Assembly (NCBI GenBank): GCA_900768785.1
Contig: CAAGEG010000148.1
Location: forward strand, 1-8,891
Reading direction: 5' to 3'
Source: an uncultured Prevotella sp.
GTDB taxonomy: Bacteria > Bacteroidota > Bacteroidia > Bacteroidales > Bacteroidaceae
Length of the DNA stretch: 8,891 nt
In this document: positions 1 through 6,094 of the stretch, piece by piece
Numbering within the stretch: position 1 is the stretch's first letter
How the letters are laid out: every line of letters starts with the position of its first letter
Translations under genes and position numbers: made by a program
The notes under the pieces: model-generated
What the model saw: only the letters and a program-made list of their open reading frames with translations
Told to the model about the DNA's origin: nothing
The model's database searches: none

Positions 1-404
1 ACGCAAGGTGAATAGTTATAAAGGTCAAGACCTTCATAACGTGTATATACGAGTGGATATAGCTCAGGTTCGAAAGCGAATTTCAACGTAGCGTCTTTCT
101 CAATAACGAGATTAACATTGCTTTTCAGTGTTATTGCTCCTGTAAGGTAAGTTCCTGCGGGCACAACGACCTTACCTCCACCCTGTTTAGAGCATTTTTC
201 TATTGCCTTGTTTATTGCTTTTTGGTTGTTTGCAGCAGAGTTTTTTGCTGCCGCTCCAAATTTTGTAATGTCATAAACTTTATCTTTAAAAGTCGGAGCA
301 ACGATGCGCGACTCTATTTGTTTATACATTTCGTCATTCCAACCTTGTGCATAAGCACATGCAACGACCAATAGTGATACTGACAATAAAAGGAGTTTTC
401 TCAT
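1..404 (-). CDS. GH28 polygalacturonase-type hydrolase, N-terminal part (runs off the window)
   Basis: Reading the minus strand from the ATG at 404 gives 134 open codons to the window edge. The product starts MRKLLLLSVSLLVVACAYAQ, a signal peptide with a probable signal peptidase I site after AYA; VVAC also resembles a lipobox, so a lipoprotein cannot be excluded. The mature part (YKQIES, TKFGAAAKN, GGGKVVVPAG, LTGAITLKSNVNLVIEK, ELYPLVYTRYEGLD) matches residue for residue much of the next gene upstream, a full-length GH28. This segment is the N-terminal start of the right-handed beta-helix; the catalytic residues lie outside the window, so activity cannot be judged. It begins 18 nt after the stop of the upstream paralogue with no promoter between, so cotranscription is likely. 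GH28 enzymes hydrolyse alpha-galacturonide bonds in pectin; periplasmic or outer-surface location is inferred. Confidence 0.88.
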   Translation of the reverse strand, partial: MRKLLLLSVSLLVVACAYAQGWNDEMYKQIESRIVAPTFKDKVYDITKFGAAAKNSAANNQKAINKAIEKCSKQGGGKVVVPAGTYLTGAITLKSNVNLVIEKDATLKFAFEPELYPLVYTRYEGLDLYNYSPC

Positions 405-422
405 CTTTATATGTTTTTTATG

Positions 423-1814
423 TTATTCCCAACTTACATTCAAATTCTCAAAATGCACATCATGGCTCTTTCCTGATGTTTCTATCGGATTGGCACCAAG
501 CCCTTTGAAGGTACAATTCTTCACATTTATATTATATATTTGGCTGCTTTCTTCCAATCCGTTAATAAGAACACCATATTTAGACTTTTCACATGTCACA
601 TTTTCCATATATACATTTCTAACGGTAGGCACGTGTCCACGCTCTGCAATCTCATTCGGCTCATACACAAGGTTGATGCGCATGACTGCTTCTTTGCATT
701 GTCCGACTTTGATATTACGCATATAGATATTCTGATTAATGCCTCCGCGACATGTGTTTGTCTTTATTCTGAGTACTCGGTCAAGATTTGGAGAGTCCAT
801 AACACAGTCTTCGGCAAAGATATTATCGCATCCGCCGGAGATTTCGCTGCCGATAACCACTCCTCCGTGACCATCTGCCATTTTGCACTTGCGTATTATA
901 ACATTCTTGCAAGGTTTGTTGGCACGTCTTCCGTCGCCGTTTCTTCCGCTTTTTAATGCTATACAGTCATCGCCGGTATGGAATGTACAACCTTCAATCA
1001 ACACGTTTTCGCATGATTCGGGGTCACATCCGTCTCCGTTAGGTCCGTCGTTGAATACTGTAACGTTGCGAACTATAACATTCTTGCACAGCATTGGATG
1101 CATTACCCAGAAGGGTGAGTTGAGCAGTTCCACGCCTTCGATGAGCACATTCTCGCAACGCACGAAGTTAACAAGCTGTGGACGGAGTCCTTTTCCTTTG
1201 CCAAAGATGCGCTGTTCTGCAGGAACATTATTGTCAGACATCTTGATTAGTTCTGCTCGTGTGCCTTTTTTCGCTGTGCCTTGCCACTCGTCGACACCTT
1301 CAAAGTAGCCATGTTCCTTGTGTCCTTTCATGTACCACCAACGCTCATTACTACCATTGCCGTTGACAATGCCCTCACCTGTAAGTCCTATATTCACACA
1401 ATCGATAGCGTAAATACATGGTTGATAGTTCATAATATCCAGTCCTTCCCAACGGGTATATACCAAAGGGTATAAATCTCTGTCGAATGCAAATATCAAC
1501 TCGGCATTTTTCTCTATCACAAGATTAACATTGCTTTTCAAAGTAATAGCTCCTGTGTTCCATTTTCCTGCAGGAACGACAACTTTTCCGCCACCTGCTT
1601 TGTTGCAAGCCGCTATTGCTTTGTTGATAGCCTTTTGGTTTTTGGCTGCGGAAGCCTTTGTTGAAGCACCATACTTTGTTACCACGAAGGTGCGATTGGC
1701 AAACTCCGGAGCCTTAATACTCTGTTCTATTTGTTTATACTCGTTGTCCCAGACAGAGGCAAACATTGCCACAGACAACAACATGCTTAGCATTAGTAAT
1801 TGAAAACGTTTCAT
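423..1814 (-). CDS. Secreted GH28 polygalacturonase, probably exo-acting
   Basis: This 463-residue protein is of normal length for bacterial GH28. Residues 1-20 form a signal peptide (cleavage near AMFAS). Residues about 45-85 are the N-terminal beta-helix cap (TKYGA, GGGKVVVPAG). The catalytic set is intact: NGDG at 259-262 (D261), GDD at 281-283 (D282, D283), GHGG at 315-318 (H316) and RIK at 349-351. The D261-D282 spacing of 21 equals that of fungal polygalacturonases (D180-D201). In this family the aspartates invert the anomeric centre and the Arg/Lys bind the galacturonate carboxylate, so activity on homogalacturonan is likely. Repeated ENVLIEG/KNVIVRN strands are the beta-helix coils. 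Exo action is inferred from resemblance to Bacteroidetes exo-polygalacturonases, not from a specific residue. It is the first gene of a probable two-gene transcript with its paralogue at 1-404, and a -7 box lies about 110 nt upstream. The start at 1814 is fixed by the signal peptide. Confidence 0.93.
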   Translation of the reverse strand: MKRFQLLMLSMLLSVAMFASVWDNEYKQIEQSIKAPEFANRTFVVTKYGASTKASAAKNQKAINKAIAACNKAGGGKVVVPAGKWNTGAITLKSNVNLVIEKNAELIFAFDRDLYPLVYTRWEGLDIMNYQPCIYAIDCVNIGLTGEGIVNGNGSNERWWYMKGHKEHGYFEGVDEWQGTAKKGTRAELIKMSDNNVPAEQRIFGKGKGLRPQLVNFVRCENVLIEGVELLNSPFWVMHPMLCKNVIVRNVTVFNDGPNGDGCDPESCENVLIEGCTFHTGDDCIALKSGRNGDGRRANKPCKNVIIRKCKMADGHGGVVIGSEISGGCDNIFAEDCVMDSPNLDRVLRIKTNTCRGGINQNIYMRNIKVGQCKEAVMRINLVYEPNEIAERGHVPTVRNVYMENVTCEKSKYGVLINGLEESSQIYNINVKNCTFKGLGANPIETSGKSHDVHFENLNVSWE

Positions 1815-1920
1815 AGTATATTAATAATTTGTATTTTCCAAGTTTTTAAGATTGAGTTAAATGGCGGTTATATATATATACCTTATTATATATTATATAA
1901 AGAGAGTTCCATTACGGGGA

Positions 1921-1928
1921 CAAAGATA
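1921..1928 (-). promoter_or_regulatory. Probable -7 box of the tandem GH28 transcript
   Basis: The minus strand reads TATCTTTG here, a full match to the Bacteroidetes -7 consensus TAnnTTTG and identical to the box before the other GH28 gene. The -33 region is weak: the base stretch 19-20 nt upstream is TTTT rather than TTTG, and a TTTG at 1943-1946 is too close (14 nt). Transcription would start near 1914, giving a leader of about 100 nt. That leader is very AU-rich (1866-1908 is almost all A/T) and could fold a small GGT/ACC-closed hairpin at 1866-1882. The rest of the 190-nt gap (1815-2004) shows no other feature; no terminator was seen for the gene at 2005-3333. Confidence 0.5.
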
Positions 1929-2004
1929 GGTAAAAAATATGACAAAGAAAACTAAAACTTAAAAATAACTTATGACAGAGTATTATCTCGTTGTGCAAAT
2001 ATGT

Positions 2005-3333
2005 TTATTTTGCTTGCCGAATATTTACATTCTTTGTTTTGGTATTGCTAATCAGTTTGGGGTTGAATGCCATTTTGACATCACTAACCATGATGTTTTC
2101 AAACGTAAAGTCGCTCAATATATATTTATCGCTTGTACCTACATCAAAGAAGTTGTCACATTTCATGTCTATATTGCTTATTGTAATATCGTGGCATCGT
2201 GACAGAGGCATATCGTCTCGGCTTTTCAGATTGTAAAACTGCGTCCATGCTCTTATTACAATAAAGCTTCCGCAAGTGCCTTTCATGTTATCTACTTTCA
2301 CAAACTCGTAATGTTGTGGAGTGTCGGGGCGCATTTTCAACCACAAAACTCTTGCGGCACGAACCACATTGCAGCGTTGGAGAACAATATTCCTATCATG
2401 TAACGACTCCGAACCTAATGTCAGGCAGCCGTGAACCTTGCCAAACGTGCATTCGGTTATCATGATATTGTTACACGGACCGTTGGTTGAATCTTTGTCG
2501 GCAAATGTTCCTTTGCCTCCTTTCAGTACAACAGCATCATCATTAACATGCATAAAACATCCTGAAACCAACACATCGGAGCAATAATCTATATCTATGG
2601 CATCAGAACTGGGTGCTCCGCGCTCGGGTTCAAGGGGATATATATTCTCGGTAGGCGCAAAAATGTAACAATCGATATATCTCACACGATTGCAACGATA
2701 GAGATGGTTGGTCCAAAACGGACTGTTTACGAGTTTTACATCCTGCACCGTAACATCATTACTATTAGAGATATAAACAAGACGCGGGCGTTGAGCATCT
2801 TTATTTGTGCATTGGGGGTTCCACCTGCGGCGTATCCAAAACTCCTGCCAATAGTGTTTGCCGTTACCGTCTATGGTTCCTTTGCCTGTTATTGTAAAGC
2901 CATCAACACGGTCGGCATTAATAAGAGCGGCAAAATAATTGCAAGTTTCTCCTTCTATACGTGTTGTTGTTATGGGATAATCTGCTATTCTGTCAGAACC
3001 TTTCAACTTTGCTCCGTCTTCCAAATGAAGATGTGTGCCGGGCTTAAAAAACAAACTGCCGGTAAGAAACGTGCCTTTCGGCACCACTATCACCCCGCCA
3101 CCGTTGTGCCAGACATGGTCTATAACAGTCTGTAAAGCTGCTGTCTGAACTATGGTGCTATCGGTTGATACTCCGAAATCGGTTATTTTATAGTGTTTAC
3201 CAAGCGACATAGGATCTGTTTTCTGCGTATCAGAAAACCAAGAACTAATTGTTGTCCCGTCGGGCCAGCAATATTTTTGACCAAAAACCGCCATACTGAA
3301 AAGCAAAAACAGATATATGAAAAAATGCCTCAT
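2005..3333 (-). CDS. Secreted GH28 hydrolase of a divergent branch, possibly acting on rhamnogalacturonan or as an exo-galacturonidase
   Basis: A 442-residue secreted protein. Residues 1-18 (MRHFFIYLFLLFSMAVFG) are a signal peptide with mature Gln19. Residues 48-92 carry the N-terminal cap (ITDFGV, GGGVIVVPKGTF), followed by beta-helix repeats. Catalytic positions can be placed: SSDAID with D244 replaces NTDG, NDD at 264-266 gives D265 and D266 (D244-D265 spacing 21, as in polygalacturonases), and VHG at 300-302 gives H301. The usual RIK is replaced by LWLKMRP (K333, R335). All acidic residues are kept but the substrate-contact motifs differ from those of the two neighbouring GH28s, so a different pectin bond is likely. 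Rhamnogalacturonan or a decorated oligogalacturonide is plausible; the sequence alone does not decide. It has its own strong promoter (3399-3429) and probably forms a separate transcript. The start is supported by the signal peptide and the promoter spacing. Confidence 0.9.
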   Translation of the reverse strand: MRHFFIYLFLLFSMAVFGQKYCWPDGTTISSWFSDTQKTDPMSLGKHYKITDFGVSTDSTIVQTAALQTVIDHVWHNGGGVIVVPKGTFLTGSLFFKPGTHLHLEDGAKLKGSDRIADYPITTTRIEGETCNYFAALINADRVDGFTITGKGTIDGNGKHYWQEFWIRRRWNPQCTNKDAQRPRLVYISNSNDVTVQDVKLVNSPFWTNHLYRCNRVRYIDCYIFAPTENIYPLEPERGAPSSDAIDIDYCSDVLVSGCFMHVNDDAVVLKGGKGTFADKDSTNGPCNNIMITECTFGKVHGCLTLGSESLHDRNIVLQRCNVVRAARVLWLKMRPDTPQHYEFVKVDNMKGTCGSFIVIRAWTQFYNLKSRDDMPLSRCHDITISNIDMKCDNFFDVGTSDKYILSDFTFENIMVSDVKMAFNPKLISNTKTKNVNIRQAK

Positions 3334-3398
3334 GGTAAATAAGATATATCAATAACCTAATTATTTAATCTTTAAAGTAAAGATTGTAACAACAATTG

Positions 3399-3429
3399 CA
3401 AAGATAAGATATTTATACGACATTACAAA
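3399..3429 (-). promoter_or_regulatory. Consensus Bacteroidetes promoter of the GH28 gene at 2005-3333
   Basis: On the minus strand TTTG (3429-3426), a 19-nt spacer and TATCTTTG (3406-3399) match the Bacteroidetes housekeeping consensus TTTG-N19-TAnnTTTG completely. Transcription should start near 3392, leaving a leader of about 60 nt before the ATG at 3333. The 22-bp repeat array starts about 70 bp upstream of the -33 element, a position where an activator could bind. Confidence 0.8.
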
Positions 3430-3497
3430 AAGTGCCCTCGACTATGCAACGATATACGGAAAGGCTATCACGTTTCTGCCATTTCAAACACGCTTTT

Positions 3498-3590
3498 CGT
3501 AAACACCATACTTACGACTCGTAAACACTATACTTACGACACGTAAACACCATACTTATGACTCGTAAACACCATACTTATGACTCGTAA
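3498..3590. repeat. 22-bp tandem array carrying a dyad-symmetric site in each period
   Basis: Four complete 22-bp units (3498-3519, 3520-3541, 3542-3563, 3564-3585) are followed by a partial unit (CGTAA, 3586-3590). Each unit reads CGTAAACAC, C or T, ATACTTA, C or T, GAC, then T or A. Units 3 and 4 are identical; unit 2 differs from unit 1 at two positions. Across the unit 1/2 border the sequence is TTACGA-C-TCGTAA, a perfect 6-bp inverted repeat around one base; the other borders keep it with one mismatch. The dyad centres therefore recur every 22 bp, about two helical turns. A small inverted repeat (AACTAC, 5-nt loop, GTAGTT; 3589-3605) follows the last copy. The array lies between the divergent GH28 and lipoprotein genes. 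It could be an operator cluster or a simple minisatellite. Confidence 0.93.
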
Positions 3591-3658
3591 CTACACTTTG
3601 TAGTTTTAGCAACGACAAAAGCTCAAATGTTAAATATGATACATTTTATTGATAAAAA

Positions 3659-3690
3659 TTTGTTATTGTTATAAGAAACCTTTATATTTG
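3659..3690 (+). promoter_or_regulatory. Consensus promoter of a predicted small RNA
   Basis: TTTG at 3659-3662, a 20-nt spacer and TATATTTG at 3683-3690 fit the Bacteroidetes consensus. The expected start is near 3697. The first downstream feature is a hairpin terminator at 3733-3765 rather than a gene, and the lipoprotein gene has a separate promoter beyond it. Confidence 0.7.
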
Positions 3691-3696
3691 CCACAT

Positions 3697-3765
3697 CTTA
3701 TTTATGATTTCGAAGTTTTAACGAAATCGCCGGAGGTTGGTAGCATCCTGCACCAACCTCTTTTT
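3697..3765 (+). ncRNA. Predicted small RNA of about 70 nt (or attenuated leader)
   Basis: A consensus promoter (3659-3690) and an intrinsic terminator (3733-3765) bracket a stretch with no credible reading frame; the only ATG opens a 5-codon frame (MISKF). The RNA would fold into two adjacent hairpins: GATTTCG (3706-3712) with CGAAATC (3722-3728) around a 9-nt loop, then the terminator stem. I do not recognise it as a known RNA family: it is far too short for 6S or tmRNA and lacks the SRP core. It could act as a trans-acting sRNA, or be a terminated leader that adds read-through transcription to the lipoprotein gene starting at 3847. The ends are estimates from the promoter and terminator. 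Confidence 0.5.
3733..3765 (+). terminator. Strong intrinsic terminator ending the predicted small RNA
   Basis: GAGGTTGGT (3733-3741) pairs perfectly with ACCAACCTC (3752-3760). Inside, GCA (3743-3745) can pair with TGC (3749-3751) around a TCC loop, with A3742 bulged. TTTTT follows directly at 3761-3765. The T-run lies only on the plus-strand 3' side, so the terminator acts in that direction. Confidence 0.85.
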
Positions 3766-3776
3766 ATTATATATTC

Positions 3777-3808
3777 GTTGTGCGTTTCTAACAAATTCAC
3801 TACCTTTG
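3777..3808 (+). promoter_or_regulatory. Promoter of the lipoprotein gene
   Basis: GTTG (3777-3780), a 20-nt spacer and TACCTTTG (3801-3808) match the Bacteroidetes promoter form, with the first base of the -33 element off consensus. Transcription should begin near 3815, giving a leader of about 32 nt. This placement is one reason to reject translation from the upstream in-frame ATG at 3649. Confidence 0.7.
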
Positions 3809-3846
3809 TAAATCGTAAACACAAACGACATATCAATATCTATAAC

Positions 3847-4410
3847 ATGATGAAAAGCATAAATATAAAATCAATCATCATACTCTTGTCTCTGATATTT
3901 GTTATATCTTCATGCGAGAAAGCTGAAGACGATGACGATAACACGACAAAAACCGAACGCCCCGACCCGGGAAACGACAATGGAAATGGTGGCTCCGACA
4001 ACGACAACAGCGGTTCGGGAGATGAAAACGAAGGTAATAACAACGGCGGTTTTAAGGCAGGGGATGTTATAGATGTGGTTACTTTCTGCAACAACGACCT
4101 AAGATACGTACAGCTATGGGTAAGAGGATATATCGTAGGTGCGGCAACGGGAGCCAACAACAAGATAAGGTACGACTTTGAACCTCCGTTTTCTTACGAC
4201 ACAGCAATACTTATTTCCGACAGTCCAAACTATAAAGAGGGCGACTATCTCATGTCTGTAAATCTGCCAAGCGGCACAAAAAAGAGAACAGAACTCAATC
4301 TTAAAGACAACGAAGGCAATCTCGGCAGGTTGATAGAAGTGCTCGGACTGCAGAAAACCTACTTAAAACTACCCGGCTTCAATCCTCTTGACAACTACAG
4401 ATTTCCATAA
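3847..4410 (+). CDS. Lipoprotein with Asp/Asn/Gly-rich linker and a DUF6359-like domain
   Basis: From the ATG at 3847 the product has 187 residues. Residues 1-22 are a lipoprotein signal peptide with lipobox ISSC and lipidated Cys23, followed by acidic residues (EKAEDDDD), a pattern linked to surface export of lipoproteins in Bacteroidetes. Residues about 27-68 are a disordered Asp, Asn, Gly and Ser linker. Residues about 69-187 form one compact domain with the segments VRGYIVGAATG, ISDSP, VNLPSG, LNLKDNEGNLGRLIEVLG and TYLKLPGF. These resemble the Bacteroidetes DUF6359 domain as I recall it (an OB-like fold of unknown function); that match is from memory, not from a search. A longer frame opens at 3649, but it would run across a terminator and a promoter and bury the signal peptide, so 3847 (or the adjacent ATG at 3850) is preferred. 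It is transcribed alone, upstream of the sigma factor, which has its own promoter. No enzymatic residues are evident; ligand binding at the cell surface is only a guess. Confidence 0.85.
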   Translation: MMKSINIKSIIILLSLIFVISSCEKAEDDDDNTTKTERPDPGNDNGNGGSDNDNSGSGDENEGNNNGGFKAGDVIDVVTFCNNDLRYVQLWVRGYIVGAATGANNKIRYDFEPPFSYDTAILISDSPNYKEGDYLMSVNLPSGTKKRTELNLKDNEGNLGRLIEVLGLQKTYLKLPGFNPLDNYRFP

Positions 4411-4435
4411 CCACAACATCGGGAACAACAGTTTT

Positions 4436-4479
4436 CACACGCCAAAGGAGTAATTAACACACGCAAAGGTGTTAATAAA
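4436..4479. repeat. Two imperfect 22-bp direct repeats enclosing a hairpin
   Basis: CACACGCCAAAGG (from 4436) recurs as CACACGCAAAGG (from 4458), with similar TAATTAA/TTAATAA endings, making two adjacent degenerate copies. Within them ATTAACAC (4453-4460) pairs perfectly with GTGTTAAT (4469-4476) over an 8-nt loop. No T-run follows on either strand, so it is not a classic terminator; an operator or RNA-processing hairpin is possible. It lies in the 263-nt gap after the lipoprotein stop. Further on, a weak 5-bp stem (ACATT/AATGT, 4522-4535) followed by T6 may end the lipoprotein mRNA. Confidence 0.6.
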
Positions 4480-4554
4480 AGAGACATTTTCATACCATAA
4501 TAACAGCAAATTAAAAGTAAAACATTAATAAATGTAGTATTTTTTACTCATTTT

Positions 4555-4585
4555 TTTGTTATTTACAATATATGCCTTATATTTG
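4555..4585 (+). promoter_or_regulatory. Consensus promoter of the sigma factor gene
   Basis: TTTG at 4555-4558, a 19-nt spacer and TATATTTG at 4578-4585 match the Bacteroidetes consensus exactly. The start should be near 4592, with a leader of about 80 nt before the ATG at 4674. A housekeeping-type promoter suggests that the primary sigma factor, not the ECF factor itself, drives this gene. Confidence 0.8.
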
Positions 4586-4673
4586 CAATGGTTTTAGATA
4601 CATTAATTAATAACTTTAAAATACTTTTTGCCTATAGAGAGACTGATACTTAAACAAAAGCAAAGAATAATTA

Positions 4674-5273
4674 ATGATTAAGTACCATTCAGAATTGACC
4701 GATGAAGAGTTGGCAATGTCTTATGTCAGAGGCGATAATAGAGCCTTTGACGAATTATTGTCACGCAACCAAAACAAGTTGTTTTCATACATATTGTTTG
4801 TGGTTCGCGATGAAGATAAAGCCAACGACATCTTTCAGGAAACATTTGTAAAAGTAGTAACCAAGCTGCATCAAGGCAAATATGTTGATAGTGGCAAATT
4901 TAGTGCGTGGATTATGCGCATAGCTCACAACGTTATTATGGATTGGTATCGCGACCAAAAAGCGAGAAATCTTGTAGAACCGACAGAAGATAACGACTTG
5001 TCACGACTTGGAACAAACAACATTCTTGATTTGAATATAGAGAACAAGTTTGTCAACAACCAGATAATGGATGATGTAAAACGCATGATGAACTCTCTAC
5101 CTCCCACACAACGCGAAGTTGTCTTTATGCGTTTCTATCAAGATATGTCGTTTAAAGAGATCGCCGAACTCACAGGAGTGAGCATCAACACGTCTCTCGG
5201 ACGAATGAGATATGCCATTATCAATCTACGAAGAATGACAAAAGAACATCACATTCAACTTGATTTGGATTGA
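4674..5273 (+). CDS. ECF-type RNA polymerase sigma-70 family factor
   Basis: The 199-residue protein has the two-domain layout of ECF (group 4) sigma factors. Region 2 spans about residues 10-98 (YVRGDNRAFDELLSR, the region 2.2 motif DIFQETF at 52-58, then FSAWIMRIAHNVIMDWYR, which melts the -10 DNA). A polar linker spans about 99-128. Region 4 spans about 129-188, with SLPPTQREVVFMRFYQDMS and a helix-turn-helix (FKEIAELTGVS then INTSLGRMRYAI, about 160-182) for -35 recognition. Length and motifs are normal. It resembles a widely conserved stand-alone Bacteroidetes sigma factor rather than those paired with FecR-type anti-sigma factors: no anti-sigma gene or SusC/SusD pair is adjacent. It is flanked by its own promoter and a strong terminator, so it is monocistronic. 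Its regulon cannot be read from the window; a stress or envelope role is only a guess. Confidence 0.93.
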   Translation: MIKYHSELTDEELAMSYVRGDNRAFDELLSRNQNKLFSYILFVVRDEDKANDIFQETFVKVVTKLHQGKYVDSGKFSAWIMRIAHNVIMDWYRDQKARNLVEPTEDNDLSRLGTNNILDLNIENKFVNNQIMDDVKRMMNSLPPTQREVVFMRFYQDMSFKEIAELTGVSINTSLGRMRYAIINLRRMTKEHHIQLDLD

Positions 5274-5314
5274 CCTTCATAACCTTAATAAAAATATAAG
5301 AATTAAAAAACTAA

Positions 5315-5352
5315 GAGAAGATATGCTTTTTAAGCATATCTTCTCATTTTTT
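5315..5352 (+). terminator. Perfect 14-bp bidirectional terminator between convergent genes
   Basis: GAGAAGATATGCTT (5315-5328) pairs without mismatch with AAGCATATCTTCTC (5332-5345) around a TTT loop, followed by ATTTTTT (5346-5352). On the other side AAAAAA (5305-5310) gives a T-run for minus-strand transcripts. The hairpin can therefore end both the sigma factor mRNA and the rpe mRNA, whose stop is about 100 nt away. Nothing else stands out in the remaining gap to 5443. Confidence 0.93.
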
Positions 5353-5443
5353 ATGATTATAAATATGATGCTCTGCTCCTGTCGGTCATTACATTTTTGC
5401 TACCATTTACCTTGTTTCGGTCTAATGAGCTTAGAGGTAAAGC

Positions 5444-6094
5444 CTACAGTTGTTTTAGTTCGGAAATAATTGTCTTTGGATTCTCAGCTTTGAAAATATA
5501 ACTTCCGCTAACCAAAACATCGACACCGGCAGCAACAAGTCTCGGTGCCGTCTCTGTCTGAACGCCACCATCGACCTCTATTAAAGCATGAGAGCCGCTC
5601 TCAATAATGAGTTTCTTTAGACGTTTAACCTTGTCTATAGTGTTTTCTATAAACTTCTGTCCTCCAAAGCCGGGATTAACACTCATCAACAGCACCATAT
5701 CGACATCTTTAATAACGTCTTCCAACATGCATACAGGGGTTGACGGATTTAGCGTAACACCTGCTTTCATGCCCGTTTCATGAATTTCGTGTATGGTTCT
5801 ATCCAAGTGTACACATGCCTCATAATGCACATTCATCATCATAGCTCCGGCTTTTGCCGTTTGAAGGATATATCTTTCGGGTTGCGTAATCATGTAATGA
5901 ACATCCAAAGGCTTGCGACATATTTTTGCCACAGCCTCGATTACGGGGAAGCCAAAAGATATATTGGGGACAAAAACACCGTCCATGATATCCAAATGCA
6001 GCCAATCGGCATCACTTTCGTTTATCATTTCCACATCCTTACGCAGGTTAAGAAAATCTGCAGCAAGCAAAGATGGAGATACTAATGTTGACAT
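5444..6094 (-). CDS. rpe: Ribulose-phosphate 3-epimerase
   Basis: This 216-residue protein has the full length of the family and all its signatures. It interconverts D-ribulose 5-phosphate and D-xylulose 5-phosphate in the cytosolic pentose phosphate pathway. The (beta/alpha)8 barrel starts VSPSLLAADF (Ser7 region). Metal ligands are H33 and D35 in HLDIMDGVFVPN, H66 in DVHYM, and D175 in IEVDGGV; D35 and D175 are the catalytic acid/base pair in known members. VNPGFGGQKF (139-148) and the SGSYIF segment (196-201) form the phosphate-binding loops. The start at 6094 gives the usual N-terminus. The neighbours are a convergent sigma factor gene downstream and the GH3 gene 280 nt upstream on the same strand; no clear promoter was found in that gap, so read-through from the GH3 gene is possible. 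The comEC and fmt neighbours often seen in Bacteroidales are absent on the sides visible here. Confidence 0.97.
   Translation of the reverse strand: MSTLVSPSLLAADFLNLRKDVEMINESDADWLHLDIMDGVFVPNISFGFPVIEAVAKICRKPLDVHYMITQPERYILQTAKAGAMMMNVHYEACVHLDRTIHEIHETGMKAGVTLNPSTPVCMLEDVIKDVDMVLLMSVNPGFGGQKFIENTIDKVKRLKKLIIESGSHALIEVDGGVQTETAPRLVAAGVDVLVSGSYIFKAENPKTIISELKQL

Noticed and set aside
355..372. Lipobox (VVAC) in the first GH28 copy
   Set aside because: A standard signal peptidase I site (AYA before Gln) follows four residues later and the residues after the Cys are not acidic; left as a possibility only.
490..1803. Plus-strand open frames opposite the GH28 genes
   Set aside because: They lie antisense to genes with intact catalytic motifs and show no recognisable domains; the same holds for frames opposite rpe and GH3.
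1866..1908. AT-repeat tract as a terminator or origin-like element
   Set aside because: It is low-complexity A/T sequence with no T-run after a stable stem and no iterated protein-binding motif.
3498..3590. CRISPR array
   Set aside because: The 22-bp units abut directly with no unique spacers, and no cas genes are present.
3589..3605. Small AACTAC/GTAGTT hairpin followed by TTTT, as a terminator
   Set aside because: The stem is only 6 bp and AT-rich, the T-run is short and broken, and no transcript is predicted to enter it.
3704..3721. Leader peptide MISKF inside the predicted small RNA
   Set aside because: It has five codons with no run of a regulatory amino acid, so there is no sign of an attenuation peptide.
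3733..3760. tRNA-like fragment (GGTTGGTAGC resembles a D-arm)
   Set aside because: No anticodon or T-arm can be placed; the segment is explained by a terminator stem.
3649..3846. In-frame N-terminal extension of the lipoprotein from an ATG at 3649
   Set aside because: The extension overlaps a promoter, a strong terminator and a second promoter, and would place the signal peptide and lipobox about 85 residues into the protein.
5260..5469. Short plus-strand frame of 69 codons after the sigma factor
   Set aside because: It overlaps the sigma factor end, runs through the 14-bp terminator hairpin and into rpe, and has no promoter.
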